Source of the DNA: Nitrospinales bacterium
GTDB taxonomy: Bacteria > Nitrospinota_A > UBA7883 > JACRGQ01
Reading direction: 5' to 3'
Length of the DNA: 6,250 nt
Assembly (NCBI GenBank): GCA_023248615.1
Contig: JAHFEI010000130.1
Coordinates: 1 to 6,250, forward strand
The translations under genes were made by a program, and so were the position numbers. Under the pieces are notes generated by a model that worked only from the letters and a program-made list of their open reading frames with translations, did no database searches and was not told where the DNA came from. Shown piece by piece: positions 1-5,927 of the stretch; the stretch's first letter is position 1, and every line of letters begins with the position of its first letter.

Positions 1-20
1 TTTCTCGATACATGTCCCAT
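1..20 (-). CDS. possible start of a divergent gene running off the left edge
   Basis: On the minus strand an ATG at 20-18 opens a frame (M-G-H-V-S-R) that is still open at the window edge. A strong Shine-Dalgarno match, AAAGGAG, lies at 35-29, eight bases before the ATG. Only six codons are visible, so nothing can be said about the product. If real, the gene is divergent from the receiver-TPR operon and 1-220 would be a shared regulatory region. On the plus strand, frame 1 is open from 1 to a TAA at 73-75, so the tail of an upstream plus-strand gene is an alternative, but that peptide has no recognisable features. The call rests only on the ribosome-binding site and its spacing. Confidence 0.25.
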
Positions 21-33
21 TTTCCACGCTCCT

Positions 34-114
34 TTCGGTTACATGGAATATGAGGCAACGAAGCATTTCCCGTAAAATCAGCCCAATCCTTCGGTTACAT
101 TTAATATGAGGCAA
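34..114. repeat. pair of 25-bp direct repeats upstream of the operon
   Basis: Copy 1 is at 34-58 and copy 2 at 90-114. They match at 23 of 25 positions, both beginning TTCGGTTACAT and ending AATATGAGGCAA, with GG in the first replaced by TT in the second. Start-to-start distance is 56 bp, leaving 31 bp of unrelated sequence between them. They lie between a possible divergent gene and the operon promoter, so they could be binding sites for one regulator. They could also be the last two units of a short repeat-spacer array entering from the left. With two copies the sequence does not decide. Confidence 0.6.
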
Positions 115-147
115 TTCGCCGAACGGAAAAGCCTACGCCAACATTAT

Positions 148-176
148 TTAGTTTTTTAGGAATGTTGTAATATAAT
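148..176 (+). promoter_or_regulatory. probable sigma-70-type promoter of the receiver-TPR operon
   Basis: A perfect TATAAT is at 171-176 in an AT-rich stretch. The hexamer 17 bp upstream is TTAGTT (148-153), a weak match to TTGACA, so an activator may be needed. Transcription would start near 183, giving a leader of about 38 nt. The direct repeat copy at 90-114 ends 34 bp upstream of the -35, a reasonable place for an activator site. The ribosome-binding site of the first gene is GAGGAA at 208-213, seven bases before the ATG. Confidence 0.5.
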
Positions 177-220
177 ACGCCTTTGCAGTTTGCGACTAGA
201 TAGGAAAGAGGAAGAGGGCA

Positions 221-1408
221 ATGGCGGAAAAAGAAAGTTTGATATCGTTTCCCGAATACTTCAAGAACGGCTACGTTCTTGTTGTAGACGATGCTACCAA
301 TATGCGTAGGACTATCAAGGGAGTCCTGCGCCACCTTGGCATTGCCAATGTCCAAGAAGCGGATGACGGCGACACGGCCCTGCACATGCTGAAAATGCTG
401 AAGGGGGAGTGTCTTTTCATATTCCTGGATTGGCAGATGCCCCGCATGCACGGTATCCAGGTTGCGAAGGAACTGAAAACCAACCCGCAGTTTAAAAATA
501 TCCCCATCCTGATGGTCACAGCCGAAGGCAATTACTCCCAAGTTACCTACGCGGGCGAATTCGGCGTGGAGGGGTATATCATGAAACCGTTTGGCGCCAC
601 CATGCTTGAAGATAAGATGACTACCGTACTGCTGGAAAAGCTGAGGCCACCTCACTATTTGAAACTTCTCAGGGCCGGCGAAAAGGTCATGGAAGGCGGG
701 GAAGTGGAAAAGGCCATTGCCTTTTTCAATGAGGCGTTAAAACATGAAGAGAGCGCCAAAGTATACGTAAGCATGGCGGCGGCCTACGACAAAATGGGAA
801 TGGTGGATGAGGCCGCGAAGTCGTACAAGTGCGCCGTCGAGCGTAACCCCCAGTACCTTGTGGCGCATACCGCCGCCCACGCATTTTTCATGAGGCAGGG
901 CAACGAGGTCGAGGCCTTGCGCCACCTCAAGTTTGCCACCGAAATAAGCCCCATGAATGCGGAGCGGCATGTTGCGCTGGGGGAACTCCTTTCCAAGGTG
1001 GGCGATGAGCATGGCGCAAAGGTGGCGTTCCAGGAAGCCATCAAAAACGACCCGACGAAGAGCTCTGAAATTGCCGAGGTCCTTTTGGCATCGGGCAAGG
1101 CCGAAGAGGCAGAGGTCTACTTCCGCTGGTCGTTGGACAATGGTAGCAACACCGTACATACTTACAACAGGCTCGGCATAGCGCTAAGAAGGCAGGGCAA
1201 GTGGGAAGACGCCACGAGGGAATATAAGATGGCGATTGCATTGGATCCGAACGACGAGGTCATATACTTCAACATGGCAAAAGCATATCTGGAAGGCAAA
1301 AGGAAACGGGAAGCGTCGCAATGCTTTGAGATGGCGCTGAAATTAAACCCCACGTTTAAGGAAGCCAGGGAAGAGCTGGACGCCATGCACGCAGGACCTA
1401 ACAAATAA
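221..1408 (+). CDS. CheY-like receiver domain + TPR array protein (first paralog)
   Basis: Cytoplasmic two-component signalling protein of 395 aa. Residues about 17-138 form a receiver domain very close in pattern to CheY: acidic pair D23/D24, phospho-acceptor D70 in LDWQMP, switch T100 in LMVTAE, aromatic switch Y119 and K122 in KPF. The spacings D70-T100 and T100-K122 equal those of CheY (30 and 22). Residues about 146-381 form roughly seven TPR units, with a shortened fifth one starting SSEIAE (281-286) and a conserved motif YNRLGIALRRQGKW at 315-328. There is no DNA-binding or enzymatic output domain, so phosphorylation presumably alters TPR-mediated protein contacts (inference). GAGGAA at 208-213 supports the start. 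The TAA overlaps the next ATG by one base, so the genes are translationally coupled. No kinase is encoded nearby, and the target is unknown. Confidence 0.93.
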   Translation: MAEKESLISFPEYFKNGYVLVVDDATNMRRTIKGVLRHLGIANVQEADDGDTALHMLKMLKGECLFIFLDWQMPRMHGIQVAKELKTNPQFKNIPILMVTAEGNYSQVTYAGEFGVEGYIMKPFGATMLEDKMTTVLLEKLRPPHYLKLLRAGEKVMEGGEVEKAIAFFNEALKHEESAKVYVSMAAAYDKMGMVDEAAKSYKCAVERNPQYLVAHTAAHAFFMRQGNEVEALRHLKFATEISPMNAERHVALGELLSKVGDEHGAKVAFQEAIKNDPTKSSEIAEVLLASGKAEEAEVYFRWSLDNGSNTVHTYNRLGIALRRQGKWEDATREYKMAIALDPNDEVIYFNMAKAYLEGKRKREASQCFEMALKLNPTFKEAREELDAMHAGPNK

Positions 1409-2619
1409 TGTGCGCGGAACCTGCAAAGAAAGTCGTTTCTCTCGGCGAATATTTCAAGGACGGATACCTGCTCGTGGCGGACGATGTGTCCAACATGAGG
1501 AAAACCATTAAAAACATGTTGCGCCAAGTCGGCGTACTCAACGTCGTTGAGGCGGATGACGGCGATACCACCCTAAAACTGATGAAGAAATACGCCGCCG
1601 AACAACAGCGTTGCCTTTTCGCGTTGCTGGACTGGAATATGCCTCGCATGCCTGGAATATATGCGGCTCGGGAAATACGGGCGGACGCGCAGTTCCAGGA
1701 CACGCCGATACTGATGGTCACTGCGGAAGTTGACCGCGACCAGATAGCACAGGCCGGAGAGATAGGGGTGAACGGCTACATAATCAAACCGTTTGTCGCG
1801 AAAGCTCTTGAAGAGAAAATTTTAGGCATCCTTGAAATGAGGGCAAACCCGCCGGATCACATTCGCCTGCTGATGGCTGGCGAAGCGCTGGCGAAAATGG
1901 GACAGTACGAAAAAGCGCTTGCCGTTTACAAAGAAGTGCTGAAGCTTCAGGAAAGCGCCCGTGTGTTTGTGCATATCGGCGACCTGTACGAGCTTATGAG
2001 CCAACCCGATAAGGCGGTGGAGTCTTACAACCTGGCGGCGGAGAGCAATCCCCAGTACCTGAAGGCGCATGTAAAGGCGGCAGACCTGCACGTAAAGCTG
2101 GGCGATAGTGATGCGGCGCTGGTGTCCTTGGGCAAGGCTTCCGAAATCAGCCCGAAGAATTCCGAGCGCCATGTGAGCATAGGAAAGATACACTTGCAAA
2201 AAGGGGACGAGGTAAAAGCCAAAGAAGCATTTACCCACGCGGTAAAGCACGACCCACGCAAGACCAGCGAAATAGCGGAAGAACTGCTGAACCAGGGCAA
2301 GCCGGAGCTTGCGGAGGCATTTTTCCGCAAGACGCTGGAAAAAGACAGCGAAAGCATACACCTGTACAACCGGCTGGGGATTGCGCTCAGAAGGCAGGGG
2401 AAATGGCAGGAGGCCATCAAGGAATACGAAACCGCCATCAAGATCGACCCGAGGGACGAAGGCATCTATTTCAATATGGCAAAAGCGTATATGGAAGGTA
2501 AGGATTACAGAGCCGCGCACAAGTTCTTCACCAGGGTAACGCACCTAAACCCAAGCCTGCAAGAGGCCAAAAGGGAACTGGAGAACCTGGAAAAACTGAT
2601 GCAACGACAAGGCGGCTAA
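1408..2619 (+). CDS. CheY-like receiver domain + TPR array protein (second paralog)
   Basis: A 403-aa paralog of the preceding gene with the same layout. The receiver occupies about residues 20-143 and keeps all key residues: D25/D26, D75 in LDWNMP, T105 in LMVTAE, Y124 and K127 in KPF. The DWNMP and LMVTAE strings match those in CheY itself. Before the receiver both paralogs share an EYFK(N/D)GY segment. TPR units span about 151-386, again with the short SEIAE-containing unit and the identical YNRLGIALRRQGKW block at about 320-333. The high similarity across the whole length indicates tandem duplication followed by divergence. The ATG lies in TAATG at the end of the upstream gene. The nearest Shine-Dalgarno-like AGGA (1393-1396) is eleven bases away, so translation may depend on coupling. 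Likely role: phosphorylation-dependent scaffold or adaptor; specific function unknown. Confidence 0.93.
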   Translation: MCAEPAKKVVSLGEYFKDGYLLVADDVSNMRKTIKNMLRQVGVLNVVEADDGDTTLKLMKKYAAEQQRCLFALLDWNMPRMPGIYAAREIRADAQFQDTPILMVTAEVDRDQIAQAGEIGVNGYIIKPFVAKALEEKILGILEMRANPPDHIRLLMAGEALAKMGQYEKALAVYKEVLKLQESARVFVHIGDLYELMSQPDKAVESYNLAAESNPQYLKAHVKAADLHVKLGDSDAALVSLGKASEISPKNSERHVSIGKIHLQKGDEVKAKEAFTHAVKHDPRKTSEIAEELLNQGKPELAEAFFRKTLEKDSESIHLYNRLGIALRRQGKWQEAIKEYETAIKIDPRDEGIYFNMAKAYMEGKDYRAAHKFFTRVTHLNPSLQEAKRELENLEKLMQRQGG

Positions 2620-2620
2620 C

Positions 2621-4309
2621 GTGGGAAAATCACCTGCGGATGGCGCTGGCGGCGCATCGAAAGCGCCAGCCGAAATCCCGAAAAATCTCCCCTTCAAACA
2701 GCGGATAGCGCTGGAATATGCGCCCAAGCTGGAATCCCTCGTAAAAAAATTCGGTCATGTTTCTTACAAGCTGGAAGACCAAACACTGGCGACAAATATC
2801 TCGTACGTCTTCGAGAAGATAGGGTTCGCCTGCCACCCGCAACCGGACCAACAGGCGCGGGTGCTGGTTATGAACGTCGTGAAGTGGCTGGACAAGGGAC
2901 ACCTTGTCTTGTTGCATTTCAAGCCAAAGTCAACCGACTTCAACCTTGTCCACCTGTTGCGGGAGATTAAGCTTGCGGCTCCCGGATGCAGGCTTGAGGG
3001 GCTGGTTCCGATATTCGTTGGTGCCGTCACTTCCCAAAAGCAGATGGAGATTTTCAAGCTCCTTGGCGCGTTCGGCATACTGTACGCCTCGTTCCTCACG
3101 CTGGAAGGCCCTACGGACAAAAATATCGAAGAACTTCTTTCGGACCTGGGTAAGTATGCCGACCTGCTGAAATCCGATACTGCCCGGATAAAGGGCGTTA
3201 TCGACACAGGCGAAGAAGACCCGGCCAAAGTTAAGAAGTACAGGGAACTGATGGCCAAGGGCAAGCAACTGATGGATGAGCATAAGTACGAGGAAGCTAT
3301 CAACAGTTTTTCCGAAGCCATAATCCTGGGGCCGAATTTCAAACTGCTTATGGAGCGCGGCGAGGCCTACTACCAGAGCAGGCAGTACATACCGGCGCTG
3401 AACGACTTCCGTGAGGCGGCAAAACTGGAAAAGGCCGTGCCGGATCCATACGCGAAAATAGGGGCATGTTGCCTTTCCATGGTAAAAAACGCGGCTCTTG
3501 CCGAGGGTGCCGAAAAAGCCCGGAAGTGGTTTTCCATGGGGATGAAGTACCTTAAGGACGCTGAAGGGATAGTGGTAAAAATGGAAAAGGGGAACGAGCG
3601 CTACCCGGAAAGGCTCCCGCTTATCCCGTACGCCCCAATCCTCAACGCCATCGCGGAACTGGATATACGTGGGCTGGGCTTTCCGGACATGGAAAAGCAG
3701 ATGGCCTCTTTCGGGGCGGAAGTTCTGGGCAAGCTGGATTTGCAGGATGGCGTCATTTCCGATAACAGCGTGGATACGCGCATAGACCGGGCTATCCTTT
3801 TAACCCGCTATAAAAACTACGATGAGGCTGAAAAACTATTCCGGGGCCTGGTGACAGAAGACCCGGAAAATGTGGGGCCAGCGTTCAATAATTTCGCCGT
3901 AGAGCTTCGCAAAAACGAGCAATATGCAAAAGCCTTCGAGATATACCAGGAACTGCTGAAATTCAGCCTACCCGACAGGGATATCGTGGTGGAAAATATG
4001 AAAACCGCCGGGTTGAAGCACGCATCTGATTTGAAAGAAAAAATGAAGTACGGGGAATCCGTGGCGGCGCTACGCAATATCCTCATCCACAAACCCAAGC
4101 ATAGGGAGTGGGTGCTGTGCGAGCTTGCTGTCACTTTTCTGGAGATGCAGGATCAGGCGCAAGCCTCTTTCAGCCTTATGGAAGCGCTGTACGTAAACCC
4201 GAAGCTCATGCAATCGGAAAGGTTCGCCCCGTACAAAGACCTGGGAAACCTACGGCAGGAGATGATGAAAAAACTTCTCGAAAGCGAGCCAGGGAAACAG
4301 ATAAGGTAG
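2621..4309 (+). CDS. TPR protein with a probable degenerate receiver (pseudo-receiver) domain
   Basis: A 562-aa cytoplasmic protein, third gene of the operon. It starts with GTG one base after the preceding TAA. AAGG at 2609-2612 gives good spacing, and the first in-frame ATG (residue 84) would cut into a domain. After an Ala/Pro/Lys-rich leader (about 1-25), residues about 45-180 follow the alternating strand-helix pattern of a receiver: a helix ending EKIGF, a strand LVLLHFKP, a helix LVHLLREIK, a strand LVPIFVGA, then a terminal helix. The phospho-acceptor position falls on H99, and the switch Thr and the KPF Lys are absent, so it should not be phosphorylated. This assignment is by eye. 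From about 203 to 550 there are TPR-type helix pairs, clearest at 203-270 and 395-460 and irregular between. Sharing an operon with two active receiver-TPR paralogs suggests a partner in the same complex (inference). Confidence 0.9.
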   Translation: MGKSPADGAGGASKAPAEIPKNLPFKQRIALEYAPKLESLVKKFGHVSYKLEDQTLATNISYVFEKIGFACHPQPDQQARVLVMNVVKWLDKGHLVLLHFKPKSTDFNLVHLLREIKLAAPGCRLEGLVPIFVGAVTSQKQMEIFKLLGAFGILYASFLTLEGPTDKNIEELLSDLGKYADLLKSDTARIKGVIDTGEEDPAKVKKYRELMAKGKQLMDEHKYEEAINSFSEAIILGPNFKLLMERGEAYYQSRQYIPALNDFREAAKLEKAVPDPYAKIGACCLSMVKNAALAEGAEKARKWFSMGMKYLKDAEGIVVKMEKGNERYPERLPLIPYAPILNAIAELDIRGLGFPDMEKQMASFGAEVLGKLDLQDGVISDNSVDTRIDRAILLTRYKNYDEAEKLFRGLVTEDPENVGPAFNNFAVELRKNEQYAKAFEIYQELLKFSLPDRDIVVENMKTAGLKHASDLKEKMKYGESVAALRNILIHKPKHREWVLCELAVTFLEMQDQAQASFSLMEALYVNPKLMQSERFAPYKDLGNLRQEMMKKLLESEPGKQIR

Positions 4310-4310
4310 C

Positions 4311-4364
4311 GACAGGCCTGTCTTGCGCCCGTCAGGGCGCGCAACAACGGGATTATTCCCGTTG
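4311..4364. terminator. hairpin cluster between convergent genes, possible bidirectional terminator
   Basis: Directly after the operon's stop codon come a perfect 12-bp palindrome GACAGGCCTGTC (4311-4322), a stem GCGCCC/GGGCGC around a GTCA loop (4325-4340), and a 7-bp stem CAACGGG/CCCGTTG around ATTATT (4345-4364). A weaker TCCCG/CGGGA pair at 4393-4410 is nearer the convergent minus-strand gene. A second CCCGTTG at 4374-4380 offers an alternative partner for CAACGGG. No stem is followed by a run of Ts on either strand, so a classic intrinsic terminator is not seen. The termination role is inferred from position. Confidence 0.35.
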
Positions 4365-4417
4365 CCGCCACAGCCCGTTGAAACATGTGACATCCCGCAA
4401 AATACCGGGACGCTACT

Positions 4418-5212
4418 TTAAAACTTTATCTCCAGCACACCAGATGCGATTGTGGCGCTGTTGGTCGTAAGCGGGAACAGTATCGCGCCCTGATATCCAA
4501 TCTTGTAGCCATAAAAATCTTTCAACTCCCCGTAAAATGCTGGCCCGGCGTTTTGTTGCTGTTCGCTGGAGGGCGCAAAGTTGCCCCACTGCCCCAGCGA
4601 TATGCCGTATGCCTCAAAGCCGGGGTTGAAAAGCTCATGGTAGCGGTATTTAAAGCCCGCCGCGTAGGTGGCAACTTCCGGTATCTCCATGCCTGCCGTC
4701 ATCTGTTTCCGTATGCCGGGACTGAAATTCAAAACGTAGCCCCCAAAATCCTTTTCAAAAAGAAGCGATACGTTCAGGAAATCATCGTTGGGCAGGCTGT
4801 CCTTGAATTTTTGGTAATCCAGGTATATGCCGGCATCCACGAAATGCGCGCCCTTGTCGGTTATCTGGTACAGCGCACTAACCTTGGTCCTGGAGTAACC
4901 CATCGATTCGGCGCCCTCTCCCCCTGCGGAAGTGCCACCAGCTCCGCTTTCCGCAACCATCCAAATCCCCAAGTCCAGCCTGTCGAAAAATGTGTGGCGC
5001 AATTCCACATGCCCGCGCTTGTACTCCGGCTTCTTGGCACCGCTACTGGTACTCTCGCCGGTTGCATCGCCCCAGAACTCTACCGCCGTCTCATCCGGCG
5101 TTACTATCGGCGAATACACCTTGTAGGCGAATGCCGTGGAAGGGGTTATGAGCAATGCGGAAACGATGGCTACTATTAGCGCGAAACATGTTTTTGCCTG
5201 TTGTGTGTCCAT
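4418..5212 (-). CDS. exported protein, probable outer-membrane beta-barrel, function unknown
   Basis: A 264-aa protein with a clear Sec signal peptide: a basic residue near the start (K7), a hydrophobic core at about 10-23 and an A-F-A cleavage motif at 27-29. The mature protein would begin YKVYSPIV. The body alternates hydrophobic and polar residues with many aromatics and glycines, and ends in GVLEIKF. That terminal Phe with hydrophobic residues at -3 and -5 is the usual signal for outer-membrane barrel insertion. A 264-aa length suits a small barrel of perhaps 10-12 strands. A strong ribosome-binding site GGAGG (5224-5220), seven bases before the ATG, fixes the start. It converges on the receiver-TPR operon and is transcribed separately. 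A palindromic element begins only 39 bp upstream, so its promoter must lie in or beyond that element. I do not recognise a substrate; pore, transport or structural roles are all possible. Confidence 0.85.
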   Translation of the reverse strand: MDTQQAKTCFALIVAIVSALLITPSTAFAYKVYSPIVTPDETAVEFWGDATGESTSSGAKKPEYKRGHVELRHTFFDRLDLGIWMVAESGAGGTSAGGEGAESMGYSRTKVSALYQITDKGAHFVDAGIYLDYQKFKDSLPNDDFLNVSLLFEKDFGGYVLNFSPGIRKQMTAGMEIPEVATYAAGFKYRYHELFNPGFEAYGISLGQWGNFAPSSEQQQNAGPAFYGELKDFYGYKIGYQGAILFPLTTNSATIASGVLEIKF

Positions 5213-5250
5213 ATTAATGCCTCCAAAAAAACAGGTTTGGTTTCTTTTAG

Positions 5251-5380
5251 GGCATTTTAGCTTTACATAGCTACGCCAAGATTGTCATTCCCGCGAAAGC
5301 GGGCATCCAGACAAGCCTGGATGCCGCATCAAGTGCGGCATGACAATAAAGTTGTCGTATCCAAGATAAAGTAAAATGCC
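5251..5380. repeat. 130-bp nested inverted-repeat element (MITE-like)
   Basis: The left arm 5251-5283 and the reverse complement of the right arm 5348-5380 match without gaps at 23 of 33 positions. The outermost nine bases are identical (GGCATTTTA at the left, TAAAATGCC at the right). Between the arms lies the 67-bp palindromic core at 5281-5347. The whole unit could fold into one long branched structure. No target-site duplication is visible at the ends and there is no coding capacity, so it is a non-autonomous or structural repeat if mobile at all. Confidence 0.5.
5281..5347. repeat. 67-bp palindromic core with 8-bp terminal inverted repeats
   Basis: The ends are perfect inverted repeats, ATTGTCAT (5281-5288) and ATGACAAT (5340-5347). 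Inside are three consecutive stems: CCCGC/GCGGG closing a GAAA tetraloop (5290-5303), GCATCCAG/CTGGATGC around ACAAGC (5303-5324), and TGCCGCA/TGCGGCA around TCAAG (5322-5340). The TGTCATTCCCGCGAAAGCGGG motif belongs to a widespread class of bacterial intergenic palindromes, resembling the Neisseria dRS3 type (ATTCCC-N8-GGGAAT). A partial second copy lies at 5508-5527. Confidence 0.75.
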
Positions 5381-5452
5381 ATGGTTTGGCTGTAACATCC
5401 GCTCGCCAATGGAGCGTGCGGGGGGATTATGCTTCAGTCCGAGACGTATTTC

Positions 5453-5490
5453 AACCAAAATTTCGGTAGTGGGTAAGTTTGAAATTGGTT
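5453..5490. other. bulged foldback hairpin
   Basis: AACCAAAATTTC (5453-5464) pairs with GAAATTGGTT (5481-5490). This gives a 10-bp stem interrupted by two unpaired A residues, with a 16-base loop. It is AT-rich with no T-run after it, and no function can be assigned. Confidence 0.3.
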
Positions 5491-5507
5491 CCCGGCAATG
5501 CCATGTT

Positions 5508-5527
5508 TGTCATTCCCGCGAAAGCGG
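5508..5527 (+). repeat. truncated copy of the palindromic repeat core
   Basis: TGTCATTCCCGCGAAAGCGG is identical to 5283-5302 of the intact core. Similarity stops abruptly at 5528, where AAGCCACTT replaces GCATCCAG. Only the first hairpin is kept, without the rest of the element or the closing terminal repeat. Confidence 0.65.
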
Positions 5528-5685
5528 AAGCCACTTAAATGCATGAATGTCCCAATCATCCACATTTATTCCATTTGAATCCCGGGTATCCCCTTACTTA
5601 GCTCCCTATTTCCGTTGCCCAAAATACTAGTAGTCGGTCATTCTGCTTTTTGTACTGCTTCTAGGCTTCATGTGAAATAAGGACT

Positions 5686-5922
5686 TCATACACTTTCTTT
5701 TACCTCAGCCCACTTCTTGAAGCGGCCTTTTTTAAAGTCCTCATCGCCTCTCATAATGCTTTTAAGGAAATCCTTATCCCCAATAATTTTCTTCGTGGCC
5801 TCAATCTCTTCTTTCGCCTTGAGATAAGCGATAAAATCCGCAACCTCTTTTTTGCGATTTTCCGAAAGCTCCCCCAAGTCGGTAAAAAGCCTTTCCTCAT
5901 TGGCCGTTATCGCTTTTCGCAT
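5686..5922 (-). CDS. small antitoxin-like protein, orphan
   Basis: A charged helical protein of 78 aa, MRKAITANEERLF to KESV. The central segment KKEVADFIAYLKAKEE and the C-terminal RGDEDFKKGRFKKWAEVK resemble short antitoxins of type II toxin-antitoxin modules, whose C-termini often read like RxGxxDxKxGRxxxWEEVK and wrap a RelE/ParE-type toxin. I chose the ATG at 5922-5920 over the one at 5934 because GGAGG (5932-5928) sits five bases before it; the earlier ATG lacks a good site and would place GGAGG inside the gene. Such antitoxins normally overlap a downstream toxin gene. Here an ATGA overlap exists (5689-5686) but that frame stops after 20 codons and resembles no toxin. Nothing toxin-like is found upstream either. 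It may be a degraded module or a solitary antitoxin protecting against a related toxin elsewhere. Confidence 0.75.
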   Translation of the reverse strand: MRKAITANEERLFTDLGELSENRKKEVADFIAYLKAKEEIEATKKIIGDKDFLKSIMRGDEDFKKGRFKKWAEVKESV

Positions 5923-5927
5923 AACTT

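Larger units (their letters stand above)
5348..5685. other. intergenic region without a convincing gene
   Basis: These 338 bases hold the right arm of the palindromic element (to 5380), a small hairpin CGCTC/GAGCG (5400-5416), a long bulged hairpin (5453-5490) and a fragment of the repeat core (5508-5527). On the plus strand a 15-codon frame (5429-5476) follows a G-run, but is too short to call. On the minus strand a 20-codon frame (5689-5627) overlaps the stop of the antitoxin-like gene as ATGA and could mark where a toxin gene once began. The rest shows no coding signal. Confidence 0.6.

Noticed and set aside
34..114. CRISPR array
   Set aside because: Only two repeat copies are visible and the 56-bp period is short for known types. 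No cas gene is present, so it is kept as a repeat pair with the array only as an alternative.
101..655. Long open frame of 184 codons on the minus strand
   Set aside because: It lies opposite the receiver domain of the first operon gene, has no protein-family features or ribosome-binding site, and is explained by the codon structure of the plus-strand gene.
1822..2544. Open frame of 240 codons on the minus strand
   Set aside because: It is opposite the TPR region of the second receiver-TPR gene and its translation resembles no family. Repeated TPR codon patterns leave the opposite strand open by chance.
4553..5179. Open frame of 208 codons on the plus strand
   Set aside because: It overlaps the beta-barrel gene on the other strand, which has a signal peptide, a strong ribosome-binding site and the right C-terminus. 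The plus frame has none of these.
5352..5377. Rightward promoter TTGTCG...TAAAAT
   Set aside because: The 14-bp spacing is outside the usual range and no gene follows on the plus strand; it is reported only as part of the symmetric arm structure.
5429..5476. 15-codon plus-strand frame after a run of six G residues
   Set aside because: It is too short, with no recognisable peptide features; the G-run is probably coincidental.
5446..5577. 43-codon minus-strand frame across the truncated repeat
   Set aside because: Part of its peptide (GFRFRGND) is just a translation of the palindromic repeat, and there is no ribosome-binding site or similarity to a toxin.
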